DNA from: GCA-2715645 sp042095375
GTDB lineage: Bacteria > Bacteroidota > Bacteroidia > Cytophagales > MED-G16
Length of the DNA stretch: 64,000 bases
NCBI GenBank assembly: GCA_042095375.1
Contig: JBELBJ010000004.1
Span: 1 to 64,000, forward strand
Direction of reading: 5' to 3'
Part shown: positions 26,144 through 36,900 of the stretch, one piece after another
Position numbering within the stretch: the first letter of the stretch is position 1
Layout of the letters: the number at the start of each line of letters is the position of its first letter
Program-made: the position numbers and the translations under genes
Notes under the pieces: model-generated
Told to the model about the DNA's origin: nothing
The model's input: the letters and a program-made list of their open reading frames with translations, nothing else
The model's database searches: none

Positions 26144-28273
26144 TTAAGCGTTTACTTTAGAAATAATTTCATCTGCAATATTTTTTGGTACTTTCTCATA
26201 ATGAGAAAAGGTTAAGGATGCAGACGCTCTCCCTGAACTTATCGTTCTCAAATCTGTCACATATCCAAATAATTCTGATAAAGGAACATCTGCTTTGATT
26301 ATTTGAGCATTACCTTTCATATCCATACCTTTCATAATACCCCTTCTCTTATTAAGATCTCCTGTCACAGGACCTGTAAATTCATCAGGAGAAACCACTT
26401 CAACAGCCATTACAGGCTCCAATAATGAAGGTTGGGCTTTTTTGGTTGCCTGCCTAAAAGCAATCCCAGCAGCTAACTCAAATGATAATGAATCTGAATC
26501 AACATCATGAAAAGATCCATCATATAACCTAACTTTCATATTCTCAATTGGATAACCAGCCAAAGGACCATTTTCCATAGAATTTTTAAAACCTTTTTCT
26601 ACAGCTGGTATAAATTCTCTTGGTATTTTACCACCTACAATTTCATTAATAAATTGAAGCCCTTTATCATTATAAGATTCATCTTTAGGGCCGATCTCAA
26701 AAACTATATCAGCAAATTTACCTCTACCTCCAGATTGTTTTTTGTATACTTCTTGATGTTTTATAGAGTTATTAAGTGATTCTTTATACGCAACCTGTGG
26801 TGCTCCTTGATTTATTTCAACTTTAAATTCCCTTTTTAATCTATCAATAATTATTTCAAGGTGTAATTCTCCCATCCCCTTAAGTACAGTTTGACCAGTT
26901 TCTTGATTTGATTCTACAACCAAGGTAGGATCTTCTTCAATTAATTTAGAAACAGCCATACCAAGCTTATCAACATCAGCTTGTTGTTTAGGCTCAATAG
27001 CATATCCTATAACAGGATCTGGAAAGGACATGGACTCTAAAATAATTTTACTTTTTTCGTTACTTAAAGTATCTCCAGTTTTTATATCTTTAAAACCAAC
27101 ACCAGCGCAAATATCTCCCGCTTCTACTTTTTCAATAGGATTCTGCTTATTTGAATGCATTTGCATTAATCTAGAAATTCTTTCTCTTTTTTCATTTCTA
27201 TTATTAAAAACATATGACCCAGCATCTAACTTACCTGAATAAACTCTAAAAAAACATAGTCTACCTACAAAAGGATCAGTAGCAATTTTAAAAGCTAATG
27301 CGGAAAAAGGCTCATCATTTTGTGGTTTTCTAACTTCTAAATTATCGTTATCAGGATTTTTACCTTCTATTGGAGGTAAATCTAAAGGTGATGGTAAATA
27401 AGAACAAACCGAATCAAGTAAGGCTTGGACACCTTTATTTTTAAATGCAGAACCACATAAAACAGGTGAAAAAGACATATCAATAACTGCTTTTCTAATT
27501 GCAATCATCATTTCTTCTTTTGTAATTGAATCAGGATCATCAAAAAACTTTTCTAATAAATTATCATCATACTCAGCAACACTTTCTACCAATTTTTGTC
27601 GCCATTCATCAACGACATCATTTAGCTCTTCAGGAACATCGATAACTTTATAGGTCATCCCCATATCTTCTTCATTCCAGACTATTGCTTCTCTTGTTAA
27701 TAAATCAACAACTCCCCTAAAATTATCTTCAGATCCAATAGGAATTTGTAATGGAACAGGTTTAGAATTTAACTTTTCTTCAATTTCCTTTACAACATTC
27801 AAAAAATCAGCACCGGCTCTATCCATTTTGTTAACAAAACAAATTCTTGGAACTTTATATTTATCAGCTTGTCTCCAAACAGTTTCAGATTGGGGCTCAA
27901 CTCCTGAAACAGCACAAAATAAAGCTACAGCACCATCTAAAACTCTAAGTGATCTTTCTACCTCAACAGTAAAATCAACGTGACCTGGAGTGTCAATAAT
28001 ATTAACTCTATAATCTTTTGTTTCAGGTAAAGTATTTCCTTGTTTAGTTGGGTATTTCCAAAAAGTAGTAGTAGCAGCAGAAGTTATAGTAATTCCTCTT
28101 TCTTGTTCCTGCTCCATCCAATCCATTACAGCTGCCCCATCATGAACTTCTCCAATTTTATGACTTAGTCCAGTATAATATAAAATTCTTTCAGTTGTAG
28201 TTGTTTTACCAGCATCAATATGAGCCATTATTCCAATATTCCTTAAATAATTTAAATTCGAATTACTTGTCAT
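26144..28273 (-). CDS. fusA: Elongation factor G
   Basis: GTPase that drives translocation of tRNAs and mRNA. The 709 aa chain has the G domain (P-loop AHIDAGKTTTTERI, DTPGHVDFT, NKMDRAGA), a beta-barrel domain II, and domains III-V with LLEPVMAVEVVSPDEFTGPV near the C-terminus. It is in the str operon, 9 bp after rpsG and 5 bp before rpsJ. tuf is not next to fusA but about 12 kb upstream on the same strand. Confidence 0.98.
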   Translation of the reverse strand: MTSNSNLNYLRNIGIMAHIDAGKTTTTERILYYTGLSHKIGEVHDGAAVMDWMEQEQERGITITSAATTTFWKYPTKQGNTLPETKDYRVNIIDTPGHVDFTVEVERSLRVLDGAVALFCAVSGVEPQSETVWRQADKYKVPRICFVNKMDRAGADFLNVVKEIEEKLNSKPVPLQIPIGSEDNFRGVVDLLTREAIVWNEEDMGMTYKVIDVPEELNDVVDEWRQKLVESVAEYDDNLLEKFFDDPDSITKEEMMIAIRKAVIDMSFSPVLCGSAFKNKGVQALLDSVCSYLPSPLDLPPIEGKNPDNDNLEVRKPQNDEPFSALAFKIATDPFVGRLCFFRVYSGKLDAGSYVFNNRNEKRERISRLMQMHSNKQNPIEKVEAGDICAGVGFKDIKTGDTLSNEKSKIILESMSFPDPVIGYAIEPKQQADVDKLGMAVSKLIEEDPTLVVESNQETGQTVLKGMGELHLEIIIDRLKREFKVEINQGAPQVAYKESLNNSIKHQEVYKKQSGGRGKFADIVFEIGPKDESYNDKGLQFINEIVGGKIPREFIPAVEKGFKNSMENGPLAGYPIENMKVRLYDGSFHDVDSDSLSFELAAGIAFRQATKKAQPSLLEPVMAVEVVSPDEFTGPVTGDLNKRRGIMKGMDMKGNAQIIKADVPLSELFGYVTDLRTISSGRASASLTFSHYEKVPKNIADEIISKVNA

Positions 28274-28282
28274 ATTTTTAAC

Positions 28283-28750
28283 TTAAAATTTGAAATGAGA
28301 AAATGCTTTATTTGCTTCAGCCATTCTATGTGTATCATCTTTTTTCTTTACTGCAGCACCCTCTCCTTTTGAAGCTGAAATAATTTCATTTGCTAATCTT
28401 TCCTTCATTGAATTCTCTTTTCTAAGCCTAGCATATTTAATTAGCCATTTTTGACTTAAACTGATCTTCCTTGATGGTCTTACTTCAATAGGAACTTGAA
28501 AATTTGCCCCTCCAATTCTTCTACTTTTTACCTCAACAGATGGCATAACATTGCTTATAGCTTTTTTCCAAACTTCTATACCTTTTTCTTTTGTTTTATT
28601 TTCAACAATTTCTAATGAATCATAAAAAATAGAATAGGATATACTCTTTTTACCTTGTAGCATTAAATTATTAACAAACTGAGTTACAAGAGAATCTTTA
28701 TAAATAGGATCAGGTAAAAAATATCTTTTCTTTGGTTTTGATTTTCTCAT
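28283..28750 (-). CDS. rpsG: 30S ribosomal protein S7
   Basis: Primary 16S rRNA-binding protein of the head. The 155 aa contain FLPDPIYKDSLVTQFVNNLM, the signature IGGANFQVPIEVRPSRKISL and NEIISASKGEGAAVKKKDDT near the C-terminus. It is 5 bp after rpsL. Confidence 0.98.
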   Translation of the reverse strand: MRKSKPKKRYFLPDPIYKDSLVTQFVNNLMLQGKKSISYSIFYDSLEIVENKTKEKGIEVWKKAISNVMPSVEVKSRRIGGANFQVPIEVRPSRKISLSQKWLIKYARLRKENSMKERLANEIISASKGEGAAVKKKDDTHRMAEANKAFSHFKF

Positions 28751-28755
28751 TTTAA

Positions 28756-29136
28756 TTATTTTTTATCCTTTGGTTTTTTAGAACCGTATTTTGATCTTCT
28801 TTGTAATCTATCATTGACACCAGCAGAATCTAAAGTGCCTCTGATAACATGATATCTTACGCCAGGAAGATCCTTAACTCTACCGCCTCTAATAAGAACT
28901 ATAGAATGTTCTTGTAAATTATGGCCTTCTCCTGGGATATAAGCATTAACCTCTTTACCATTGGTTAACCTAACTCTAGCAACTTTCCTCATTGCAGAAT
29001 TTGGTTTTTTTGGAGTTGTAGTATAAACCCGAGTACAAACACCTCTTTTTTGAGGACATGAAGTCAGTGCTGGTGATTTTGATTTAGAAGACAGTTTTTT
29101 TCTTCCTTTTCTTACAAGCTGTTGTATTGTTGGCAT
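28756..29136 (-). CDS. rpsL: 30S ribosomal protein S12
   Basis: Decoding-centre protein. The 126 aa contain TPKKPNSAMRKVARVRL and GGRVKDLPGVRYHVIRG, the two loops where streptomycin-resistance changes arise; both look wild type. The start is the ATG at 29136. A consensus promoter at 29163-29193 lies just upstream, so this opens the str operon. Confidence 0.98.
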   Translation of the reverse strand: MPTIQQLVRKGRKKLSSKSKSPALTSCPQKRGVCTRVYTTTPKKPNSAMRKVARVRLTNGKEVNAYIPGEGHNLQEHSIVLIRGGRVKDLPGVRYHVIRGTLDSAGVNDRLQRRSKYGSKKPKDKK

Positions 29137-29162
29137 GTTATAGTTATATCTAAAATAATTCG

Positions 29163-29193
29163 CAAAAATATAAATTAAGAGGTCTTAAACAAA
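29163..29193 (-). promoter_or_regulatory. Bacteroidota-type promoter for the rpsL (str) operon
   Basis: On the minus strand TTTG (29193-29190), 19 bp and TATTTTTG (29170-29163) match the -33/-7 consensus exactly. The -7 element is 26 bp before the rpsL ATG, in the 84-bp gap after the DUF3467 gene. No strong terminator for the rpoBC run is visible in this gap. Confidence 0.75.
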
Positions 29194-29220
29194 ATTTTTT
29201 TCGTTTTTCATTAAATGAAT

Positions 29221-29529
29221 TTATTGAGGACTAGAAGGATCTGAATCTATTGGAAACTTTGGTATCTCATCAAAATCTTTTATTTCACTATATTTTTTTT
29301 CATATTTTGAAATATTATCTAAAAGAGCAGAAGAAAATTTTTTTGCATGTTCAGGGGTAATTATTATTCTAGACTTAACTTTTGCTTTTGGTACTCCCGG
29401 CATAAGCTGAATAAAATCCAAAACAAACTCACTACTTGAATGGGCAATCATAGCAAGGTTTGCGTAAGTTCCTTCCGAAATACTGTCATTTAATTCTATA
29501 TCTATTCTATTTGTCTTATTATTATTCAT
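29221..29529 (-). CDS. DUF3467 family protein
   Basis: A 102 aa protein of unknown function that recurs directly downstream of rpoC in Bacteroidota. IDIELNDSISEGTYANLAMI, SSSEFVLDFIQLMPGVPKAK and SRIIITPEHAKKFSSALLDN are the DUF3467 core. The C-terminal 25 residues are acidic and proline-rich (PKFPIDSDPSSPQ). There is no signal peptide or membrane segment, so it is cytoplasmic. It lies 23 bp after rpoC, so it is likely made together with RNA polymerase. A link to transcription is plausible from position only. Confidence 0.85.
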   Translation of the reverse strand: MNNNKTNRIDIELNDSISEGTYANLAMIAHSSSEFVLDFIQLMPGVPKAKVKSRIIITPEHAKKFSSALLDNISKYEKKYSEIKDFDEIPKFPIDSDPSSPQ

Positions 29530-29552
29530 ATTTGTGTTATTATCTGTAATTT

Positions 29553-32500
29553 TTACTTAGTAACATCAGACTTTTTAATATTCTTGTCAGAATCTAAATC
29601 CTGATCTAATTCAGCATCATAATCACTATCAGCTTTTTGTTTATTATTTTCTAATAAAGAATTATACTCTCTTTCCTGATAAACAATCAAATCCTTATAA
29701 TCTCTTGAACCTGTACCAGCTGGTATTAAATGGCCAACAATAACATTTTCCTTTAAACCTTTAAGGTTATCTACTTTTCCTCTAATAGAAGCCTCGCTGA
29801 GTACTTTAGTAGTTTCTTGGAATGATGCAGCGGAAATAAAACTTTCTGTTCCTAAAGATGCACGAGTTATACCTTGTAAAATTGGTTTAGAAACAGCAGC
29901 TTCAGCATCCCTAACTTTTACTAGGTTTTTATCATTTCTTCTTAAGAAAGAATTTTCATCCCTCAATTCTCGTTGAGAAATTAACTGTCCCTCAATAAAT
30001 TTCTTAGAATCACCTATATCTGTAATAACTTTTTGTTCAAAAATCGCGTCATTTATTTTCATAAAATAACTTTTATCAATTTTTTCATCTTGAAGTAAAG
30101 TTGTATCTCCAGAATCTACAACAATAATTTTTTGCATCATCTGCCTAACAATTACCTCAATATGTTTATCATTTATCTTTACACCTTGTAACCTATAAAC
30201 TTCTTGGATTTCGTTAACTAAATAGTCTTGGACTTTGGTTGGGCCTTTAATTGATAATATATCTGCAGGGGTTATTGCACCATCAGAAAGAGGGGTACCA
30301 GCTTTAACAAAATCATTATCTTGAACAAGTATGTGTTTCGATAATGAAACCAAATACTTCTTTTTAGTACTATCTTTAGCTTCAATAAAAATCTCTCTAT
30401 TACCTCTTTTAATTCCCCCATATGAAACAACTCCATCAATTTCACTAACTGTTGCTGGATTAGATGGATTTCTAGCTTCAAATAATTCTGTAACTCTAGG
30501 TAGTCCACCTGTGATATCCCTGGATTGACCAATCATTCTAGGAATTTTAACTAATATTTGACCAGCCTTTACTTTATCATTACTATTAACAGATAAATGA
30601 GCACCGACTGGAACGTTATAAGATTTTTCTCCATCCTTTCCTATAACTTTTACAGTAGGGTTTTTTGTTTTATCCTTACATTCGATAATAATTTTTTCCT
30701 TATGACCAGTTTGTTCATCAAATTCTTGTTTATAAGTTACACCCTCATCAATTGATTCAAATTCGACTTTACCATCAAATTCAGATATAATAAGAGCATT
30801 ATAAGGATCCCACTTGCATAGAAAATCATCTTTTTTAACTTTTTGACCATCCTTAACATTAAGGTGTGAACCATAAGGAATGTTATTTGAAATTAAAATA
30901 TTTTTCTTTGAATCCAAAATTCTAATTTCACCAGTTCTTGCCATTATAATATTTACCAAATTATTATCATTATCCTTTGTTTTAACTGTTCTTATATTCT
31001 CAAATTCAACAACGCCATCAAACTTAGCTTTAATATTTGCATTAACAGCAATATTTGATGCAGTACCTCCAACATGAAAAGTTCTTAAAGTTAATTGAGT
31101 ACCTGGTTCACCTATTGATTGAGCTGCTATTACACCAACAGCTTCACCATTATTAACTAAATCTCCAGTAGCAAGATTTCTACCATAACATTTAGCACAT
31201 ACACCTCTTCCAGTTTCACAAGTTAATACTGATCTGATTTCAATACCTTCAATGTTTGTATTTTCAATCTCTCTAGCAATTGATTCAATAATTTCTTCAC
31301 CAGATCCAACTAAAAGTTTTTTAGATATTGGATCATAAACATCATGAACAGATACTCTACCCAATATCCTTTCAGACAAGGGCTCAACAATGTCCTCATT
31401 ATCTTTAAGAGTAGAAATATATACCCCCCTTAAAGTACCACAATCTTCTTCATTAATAATAACATCTTGGGCAACATCTACTAATCTTCTTGTTAAATAT
31501 CCTGCGTCAGCAGTTTTTAATGCTGTATCAGCCAAGCCTTTTCTAGCACCATGAGTTGAAATAAAATATTCAATTACATCAAGTCCTTCTTTAAAATTGG
31601 ATAGAATTGGATTTTCAATGATTTCACCAACAGAACCAGCAAGATTTTTTTGTGGTTTAGCCATTAAACCCCTCATACCTCCCAATTGCCTAATTTGTTC
31701 TCTAGATCCTCTAGCACCTGAATGCATCATCATATAAATCGGATTAAACCCTTGAGAATTGTCTTCTAATTCATTCATCAATCCAGTAGTTAATTTTGTA
31801 TTTGCTCTTGTCCAAATATCTATTACCTGATTATATCTCTCATTATCAGTAATTAACCCCATATAGTAATTATTCCAAACTTCAGCAACTTCTTTTTTTG
31901 CTTCATCAACCAAAGTAGATTTTTCTTCAGGAATTTGTATATCACCTAATCCCATTGATAATCCACCTTCATAGGCCATTCTAAAACCTAACTCCTTAAT
32001 ATTATCCAAAAACTCAGAAGTTTTAGAAACTCCACAAATTTTGTAAACTTTTGAAATAATTTGTTGTAATTTTTTCTTTGTAAGAAGTTCATCAACATAA
32101 CCAACTTCTTCCGGAATAAATTCATTAAATAAAACTCTTCCAGCAACAGTTTCAATATTTTTAGTAACAAATTCTCCATCATCAGACCTTAGCTTAACTC
32201 TTAATTTTATAAAAGCATTAATAGATAACTTTTCTTGATTAAGAGCAATCTTAACTTCAGATATTGAAGAAAACCTTAAACCCTCTCCTATTATAGGGTA
32301 TTCTTTACTATCTTTTCTACCCTTAGTAACATAATAAAGACCTAAAACCATGTCTTGAGAAGGTACAGTTATTGGAGCTCCATTGGCAGGATTTATTATA
32401 TTATTTGATCCTAACATTAAAATTGATGCTTCCACAATTGCTTCATGGCCTAATGGAACATGAACAGCCATTTGATCGCCATCAAAATCAGCATTAAATG

Positions 32501-33905
32501 CAGTACAAGATAAAGGATGTAACTCAATAGCTTTTCCTTCAATTAATTTTGGTTGAAATGCCTGTATACCTAGCCTATGTAGTGTAGGCGCTCTATTCAA
32601 TAAAATAGGATGTCCTTTAAGAACATTTTCAAGAATATCCCAAATCACTGAGTCTTTAGAATCAACTAATTTTTTTGCAGACTTTACTGTTTTTACAATA
32701 CCTCTTTCAATTAGTTTTCTAATTATAAAAGGTTTGAAAAGTTCAGATGCCATATCTTTTGGCAAACCACACTCATGCATTTTTAATTTGGGGCCAACAA
32801 CAATTACAGATCTACCAGAATAATCAACTCTTTTACCTAAAAGGTTTTGTCTAAATCTACCTTGTTTACCCTTAAGCATATCTGTTAGGGATTTTAAAGA
32901 TCTATTACCTTCAGATCTTACAGCATTAATTCTTCTAGAATTATCAAACAAAGAATCAACAGCTTCTTGTAACATTCTTTTCTCATTTCTTAAAATAACC
33001 TCAGGAGCTTTTATTTGAATCAATCTTTTTAATCTATTATTTCTAATAATAACTCTTCTATATAAATCATTTAAATCAGATGTAGCAAACCTACCTCCAT
33101 CAAGAGGAACTAAAGGTCTCAATTCAGGTGGGATTACCGGAATCAATTTAACTATCATCCATTCTGGTTTATTTTGAATATTTAACTTTGATTCTCTAAA
33201 AGCTTCTACTACTCTTAATCTTTTTAATGCTTCAGCTTTTCTTTGTTGAGAAGTTTCTGTAGATGCCTTTGTTCTTAAATCAATGGATAACTGATCTAAA
33301 TCAGATTTTGATAAAAGATCTGATATAGCTTCAGCTCCCATTTTTGCAATAAACTTTTTAGGATCATCATTTGGTAACAAATTATTATCTTTTGGTAAAG
33401 TATCTTCAATATTAAGATATTCCTCCTCTGTTAAAAGATCGCAAGATTGTATTCCATCCTCCTCTTTGACGCCAGGTTGAACAACAACATATCTTTCATA
33501 ATAAACAATTTGATTTAATTTCTTTGCAGGGATACCCAACATATAACCAATCTTATTGGGTAGTGTTCTAAAATACCAAATATGAGCTACTGGAACTACT
33601 AAATCAATATGTCCCATTCTTTCTCTTCTTACTTTTTTCTCAGTTACTTCAACACCACATCTATCACAAATAATACCCTTGTATCTAATTCTTTTATATT
33701 TACCACAATGACATTCCCAATCCTTTACAGGTCCAAAAATTCTTTCACAAAACAATCCACCCATTTCAGGTTTAAATGTCCTGTAATTAACTGTTTCTGG
33801 AACTGTAATTTCCCCAAAAGAACTTTCTAATATTGATTCAGGAGAAGCAAGACTAATTATAATCTTTGAGAAATCTATTTGTTTTTTATTTTTATAATTT
33901 TTCAT
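29553..33905 (-). CDS. rpoC: RNA polymerase beta' subunit
   Basis: Catalytic half of RNA polymerase. I choose the ATG at 33905 (MKNYKNKKQIDFSKI), giving 1450 aa; a TTG three codons upstream is less likely. The N-terminal zinc finger uses C65, C67, C80 and C83 (ECHCGKYK, ICDRCGVE). The magnesium-binding loop is NADFDGDQMAVHVPL. A second cysteine cluster (CETGRGVCAKCYGRNL) lies about residue 900. The trigger-loop region follows, and the tail is acidic (DSDYDAELDQDLDSDKN). It is 17 bp after rpoB. Confidence 0.97.
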   Translation of the reverse strand: MKNYKNKKQIDFSKIIISLASPESILESSFGEITVPETVNYRTFKPEMGGLFCERIFGPVKDWECHCGKYKRIRYKGIICDRCGVEVTEKKVRRERMGHIDLVVPVAHIWYFRTLPNKIGYMLGIPAKKLNQIVYYERYVVVQPGVKEEDGIQSCDLLTEEEYLNIEDTLPKDNNLLPNDDPKKFIAKMGAEAISDLLSKSDLDQLSIDLRTKASTETSQQRKAEALKRLRVVEAFRESKLNIQNKPEWMIVKLIPVIPPELRPLVPLDGGRFATSDLNDLYRRVIIRNNRLKRLIQIKAPEVILRNEKRMLQEAVDSLFDNSRRINAVRSEGNRSLKSLTDMLKGKQGRFRQNLLGKRVDYSGRSVIVVGPKLKMHECGLPKDMASELFKPFIIRKLIERGIVKTVKSAKKLVDSKDSVIWDILENVLKGHPILLNRAPTLHRLGIQAFQPKLIEGKAIELHPLSCTAFNADFDGDQMAVHVPLGHEAIVEASILMLGSNNIINPANGAPITVPSQDMVLGLYYVTKGRKDSKEYPIIGEGLRFSSISEVKIALNQEKLSINAFIKLRVKLRSDDGEFVTKNIETVAGRVLFNEFIPEEVGYVDELLTKKKLQQIISKVYKICGVSKTSEFLDNIKELGFRMAYEGGLSMGLGDIQIPEEKSTLVDEAKKEVAEVWNNYYMGLITDNERYNQVIDIWTRANTKLTTGLMNELEDNSQGFNPIYMMMHSGARGSREQIRQLGGMRGLMAKPQKNLAGSVGEIIENPILSNFKEGLDVIEYFISTHGARKGLADTALKTADAGYLTRRLVDVAQDVIINEEDCGTLRGVYISTLKDNEDIVEPLSERILGRVSVHDVYDPISKKLLVGSGEEIIESIAREIENTNIEGIEIRSVLTCETGRGVCAKCYGRNLATGDLVNNGEAVGVIAAQSIGEPGTQLTLRTFHVGGTASNIAVNANIKAKFDGVVEFENIRTVKTKDNDNNLVNIIMARTGEIRILDSKKNILISNNIPYGSHLNVKDGQKVKKDDFLCKWDPYNALIISEFDGKVEFESIDEGVTYKQEFDEQTGHKEKIIIECKDKTKNPTVKVIGKDGEKSYNVPVGAHLSVNSNDKVKAGQILVKIPRMIGQSRDITGGLPRVTELFEARNPSNPATVSEIDGVVSYGGIKRGNREIFIEAKDSTKKKYLVSLSKHILVQDNDFVKAGTPLSDGAITPADILSIKGPTKVQDYLVNEIQEVYRLQGVKINDKHIEVIVRQMMQKIIVVDSGDTTLLQDEKIDKSYFMKINDAIFEQKVITDIGDSKKFIEGQLISQRELRDENSFLRRNDKNLVKVRDAEAAVSKPILQGITRASLGTESFISAASFQETTKVLSEASIRGKVDNLKGLKENVIVGHLIPAGTGSRDYKDLIVYQEREYNSLLENNKQKADSDYDAELDQDLDSDKNIKKSDVTK

Positions 33906-33922
33906 AAAATTCAAGTATAAAT

Positions 33923-36900
33923 TTATTTCATAGTTATTTCTAATGATAATCCTCTTAGCTCATGTACCAAAACATTAAATGATTCGGGTACATTAGGTTT
34001 ATGCATATTTTCACCTTTAACAATAGATTCATATGCACGGGCTCTACCAATAATATCATCAGATTTAATAGTTAAAATTTCCTGTAAAATATGAGAAGCA
34101 CCAAAAGCTTCGAGAGCCCAAACTTCCATTTCACCAAATCTTTGACCACCAAACTGTGCTTTACCCCCTAGAGGTTGTTGCGTGATCAATGAGTAGGGTC
34201 CTATAGACCTAGAATGCATTTTATCATCTACTAAATGCCCTAGTTTTAACATATAAATAACTCCAACGGTTACAGGCTGATCAAATTTTTTACCGGACAT
34301 ACCATCATATAAATATGTTCTTCCAAATTCAGGTAACCCTGCCTCCTTAAGTTCTTTTCTCACCTCTTCAGTTGTAGCACCATCAAAGATTGGTGTCATA
34401 TATTTTTTGTTTAATTCTAAACCAGCCCAACCTAAAGCTGTCTCATATAATTGACCAATATTCATTCTTGAAGGTACACCTAATGGATTTAATACTATGT
34501 CAACAGAAGAACCATCCTCGAGAAAAGGCATGTCCTCTTCTCTAACAATTTTTGCAACAACACCTTTATTCCCATGTCTACCAGCCATTTTATCACCAAC
34601 TTTTAACTTTCTTTTTTTTGCAACAAATACTTTTGCCATCTGGACAATTCCAGGGGCTAATTCATCTCCAACTTCTAAAGAATAGTTTTCTTTTTTAAAA
34701 ATGGAAATCAAATCATTCCTTTTTATAATGTAGTTTTTTACAGCTTTTGCTACAAGAATATTAATCTTATCATCATCAGTCCAATTTTCTAAAACAATGT
34801 CATTTAACAAACTAGACTCTTCTGGAACATTTAAACTACTCTTGTCATAATAAATATTATCTATTGGAAAAAGTTTTTCAGAAATGTTTTTTTTATTAAA
34901 AATTGTACCTTTTTTTATTACTAAGTCACCATATTTATGATAAATATCTTGAGATTTTTTAGATTTTAGTAAAATTTCAAACTTACCAATCAATTTACTT
35001 TTTAAATCATTTAAAGACTTACTATAATTCTGCTTTAATTCATCCAATTCTTTTTTAATTAATTTTTTTGATTCTTTATCCTTTTTTTGTCTAGAAAATA
35101 TTTTGCTTCCAACAACAACCCCATTTAATGATGGGGGACCTTTTAATGAAGCATCTTTAACATCTCCAGCTTTATCACCAAAAATTGCTCTCAATAACCT
35201 CTCTTCTGGGGTAGGATCACTTTCTCCTTTGGGAGTTATTTTTCCAATAAGAATATCTCCTTCTATCACATTAGACCCCTCAACTACTACACCATTTTCA
35301 TCTAAATTCTTTACTGCTTCATCACTTACATTTGGTAATTCTGAAGTAAATTCTTCTTGTCCTCTTTTAGTATCTCTTACTTCCAATTTAAATTCTTCGA
35401 TATGAAGAGAAGTAAAAATATCATCCTTAACAACTTTTTCAGAAATAACGATTGCATCTTCAAAATTATACCCTTGCCATGGCATAAATGCTACTTTTAA
35501 ATTTCTTCCTAAAGCTAGCTCACCGCCATCAGTAGCAAATCCTTGACATAAAACTTGACCTTTAGAAACTTTATCTCCAATTTTAACAATTGGTGAAATA
35601 TTGACACATGTGTCCTGATTTGATCTTCTAAATTTCACCAGGTCATAAGTTTTTCTATTATCATTATCATCAAAAGAAACAAGTTTTTGATCCTTATTTA
35701 AGTCATAAACTATTTCTATTTTATGAGAGTCCACATAAGTAACTTTACCTTTTCCCTCAGCAACAATTGTTGACCTTGAATCTCTAGCTACTCTAGATTC
35801 AATTCCGGTTCCAACTATGGGTGCTTCAGGTTTCATTAAAGGAACTGCCTGTCTCATCATATTTGAACCCATCAAAGCTCTATTTGCATCATCATGCTCT
35901 AAGAAAGGAATTAAGGAGGCTGCTACAGAAACAATTTGATTAGGTGCAACATCCATATATTTAATTTCTTGACCTTTCACTAATGGAAAATCCCCCTCAT
36001 ATCTAGTCTTAACTAAACTATTTTTAAATTGGCCAGATTGCTTTAAGTCAGCATTAGCTTGAGCAATATATGAATTATCTTCATCTTCAGCTGTCAAATA
36101 AAAAGCATTGCCAGACATATCAACTTTACCTTTATTAACTTTTCTATAAGGAGTTTCAATAAAACCCATATTATTAACCTTAGCATGCACACACAAAGAT
36201 GAAATAAGTCCTATATTTGGACCTTCAGGAGTTTCAATAGTACATAATCTTCCATAATGTGTATAATGAACATCTCTAACTTCAAAACCGGCTCTTTCTC
36301 TCGACAATCCACCAGGACCTAAAGCAGACATTCTTCTTTTATGAGTTATTTCAGCTAATGGATTTGTTTGATCCATAAATTGAGATAATTGATTTGTGCC
36401 AAAAAATGAATTAATAACAGACGTAAGAGTTCTAGCATTAATTAAATCCACAGGTTTAAAATCTTCATTATCTCTTACATTCATTCTCTCTTTAATTGTT
36501 CTTGACATTCTAGCTAATCCGACACCAAATTGAGAATAAAGCTGTTCACCAACAGTTCTAACCCTCCTATTACTTAGATGATCTATATCATCTACTACAG
36601 CTTTTGCATTTATTAAGGTTATCAAATATTTAACGATTAGTATTATATCATTTTTTGATAAAACTCTAGTTTCAAAATCATCATTTATACCTAATTTTTT
36701 GTTGATTCTATATCTCCCAACTTCACCCAAATCATATCTTTTATCACTAAAAAATAAATTTTGGATAATATCTCTTGCAGTTTCTTCATCAGGTGCTTCA
36801 GAATTTCTTAATTGTCTATAAATTTCTTCTAAAGCCTCTTTTTCTGAGTTAGAGCTATCTTTTTTTAATGTATTAAATATTGTCATATACTCAGCAATAT

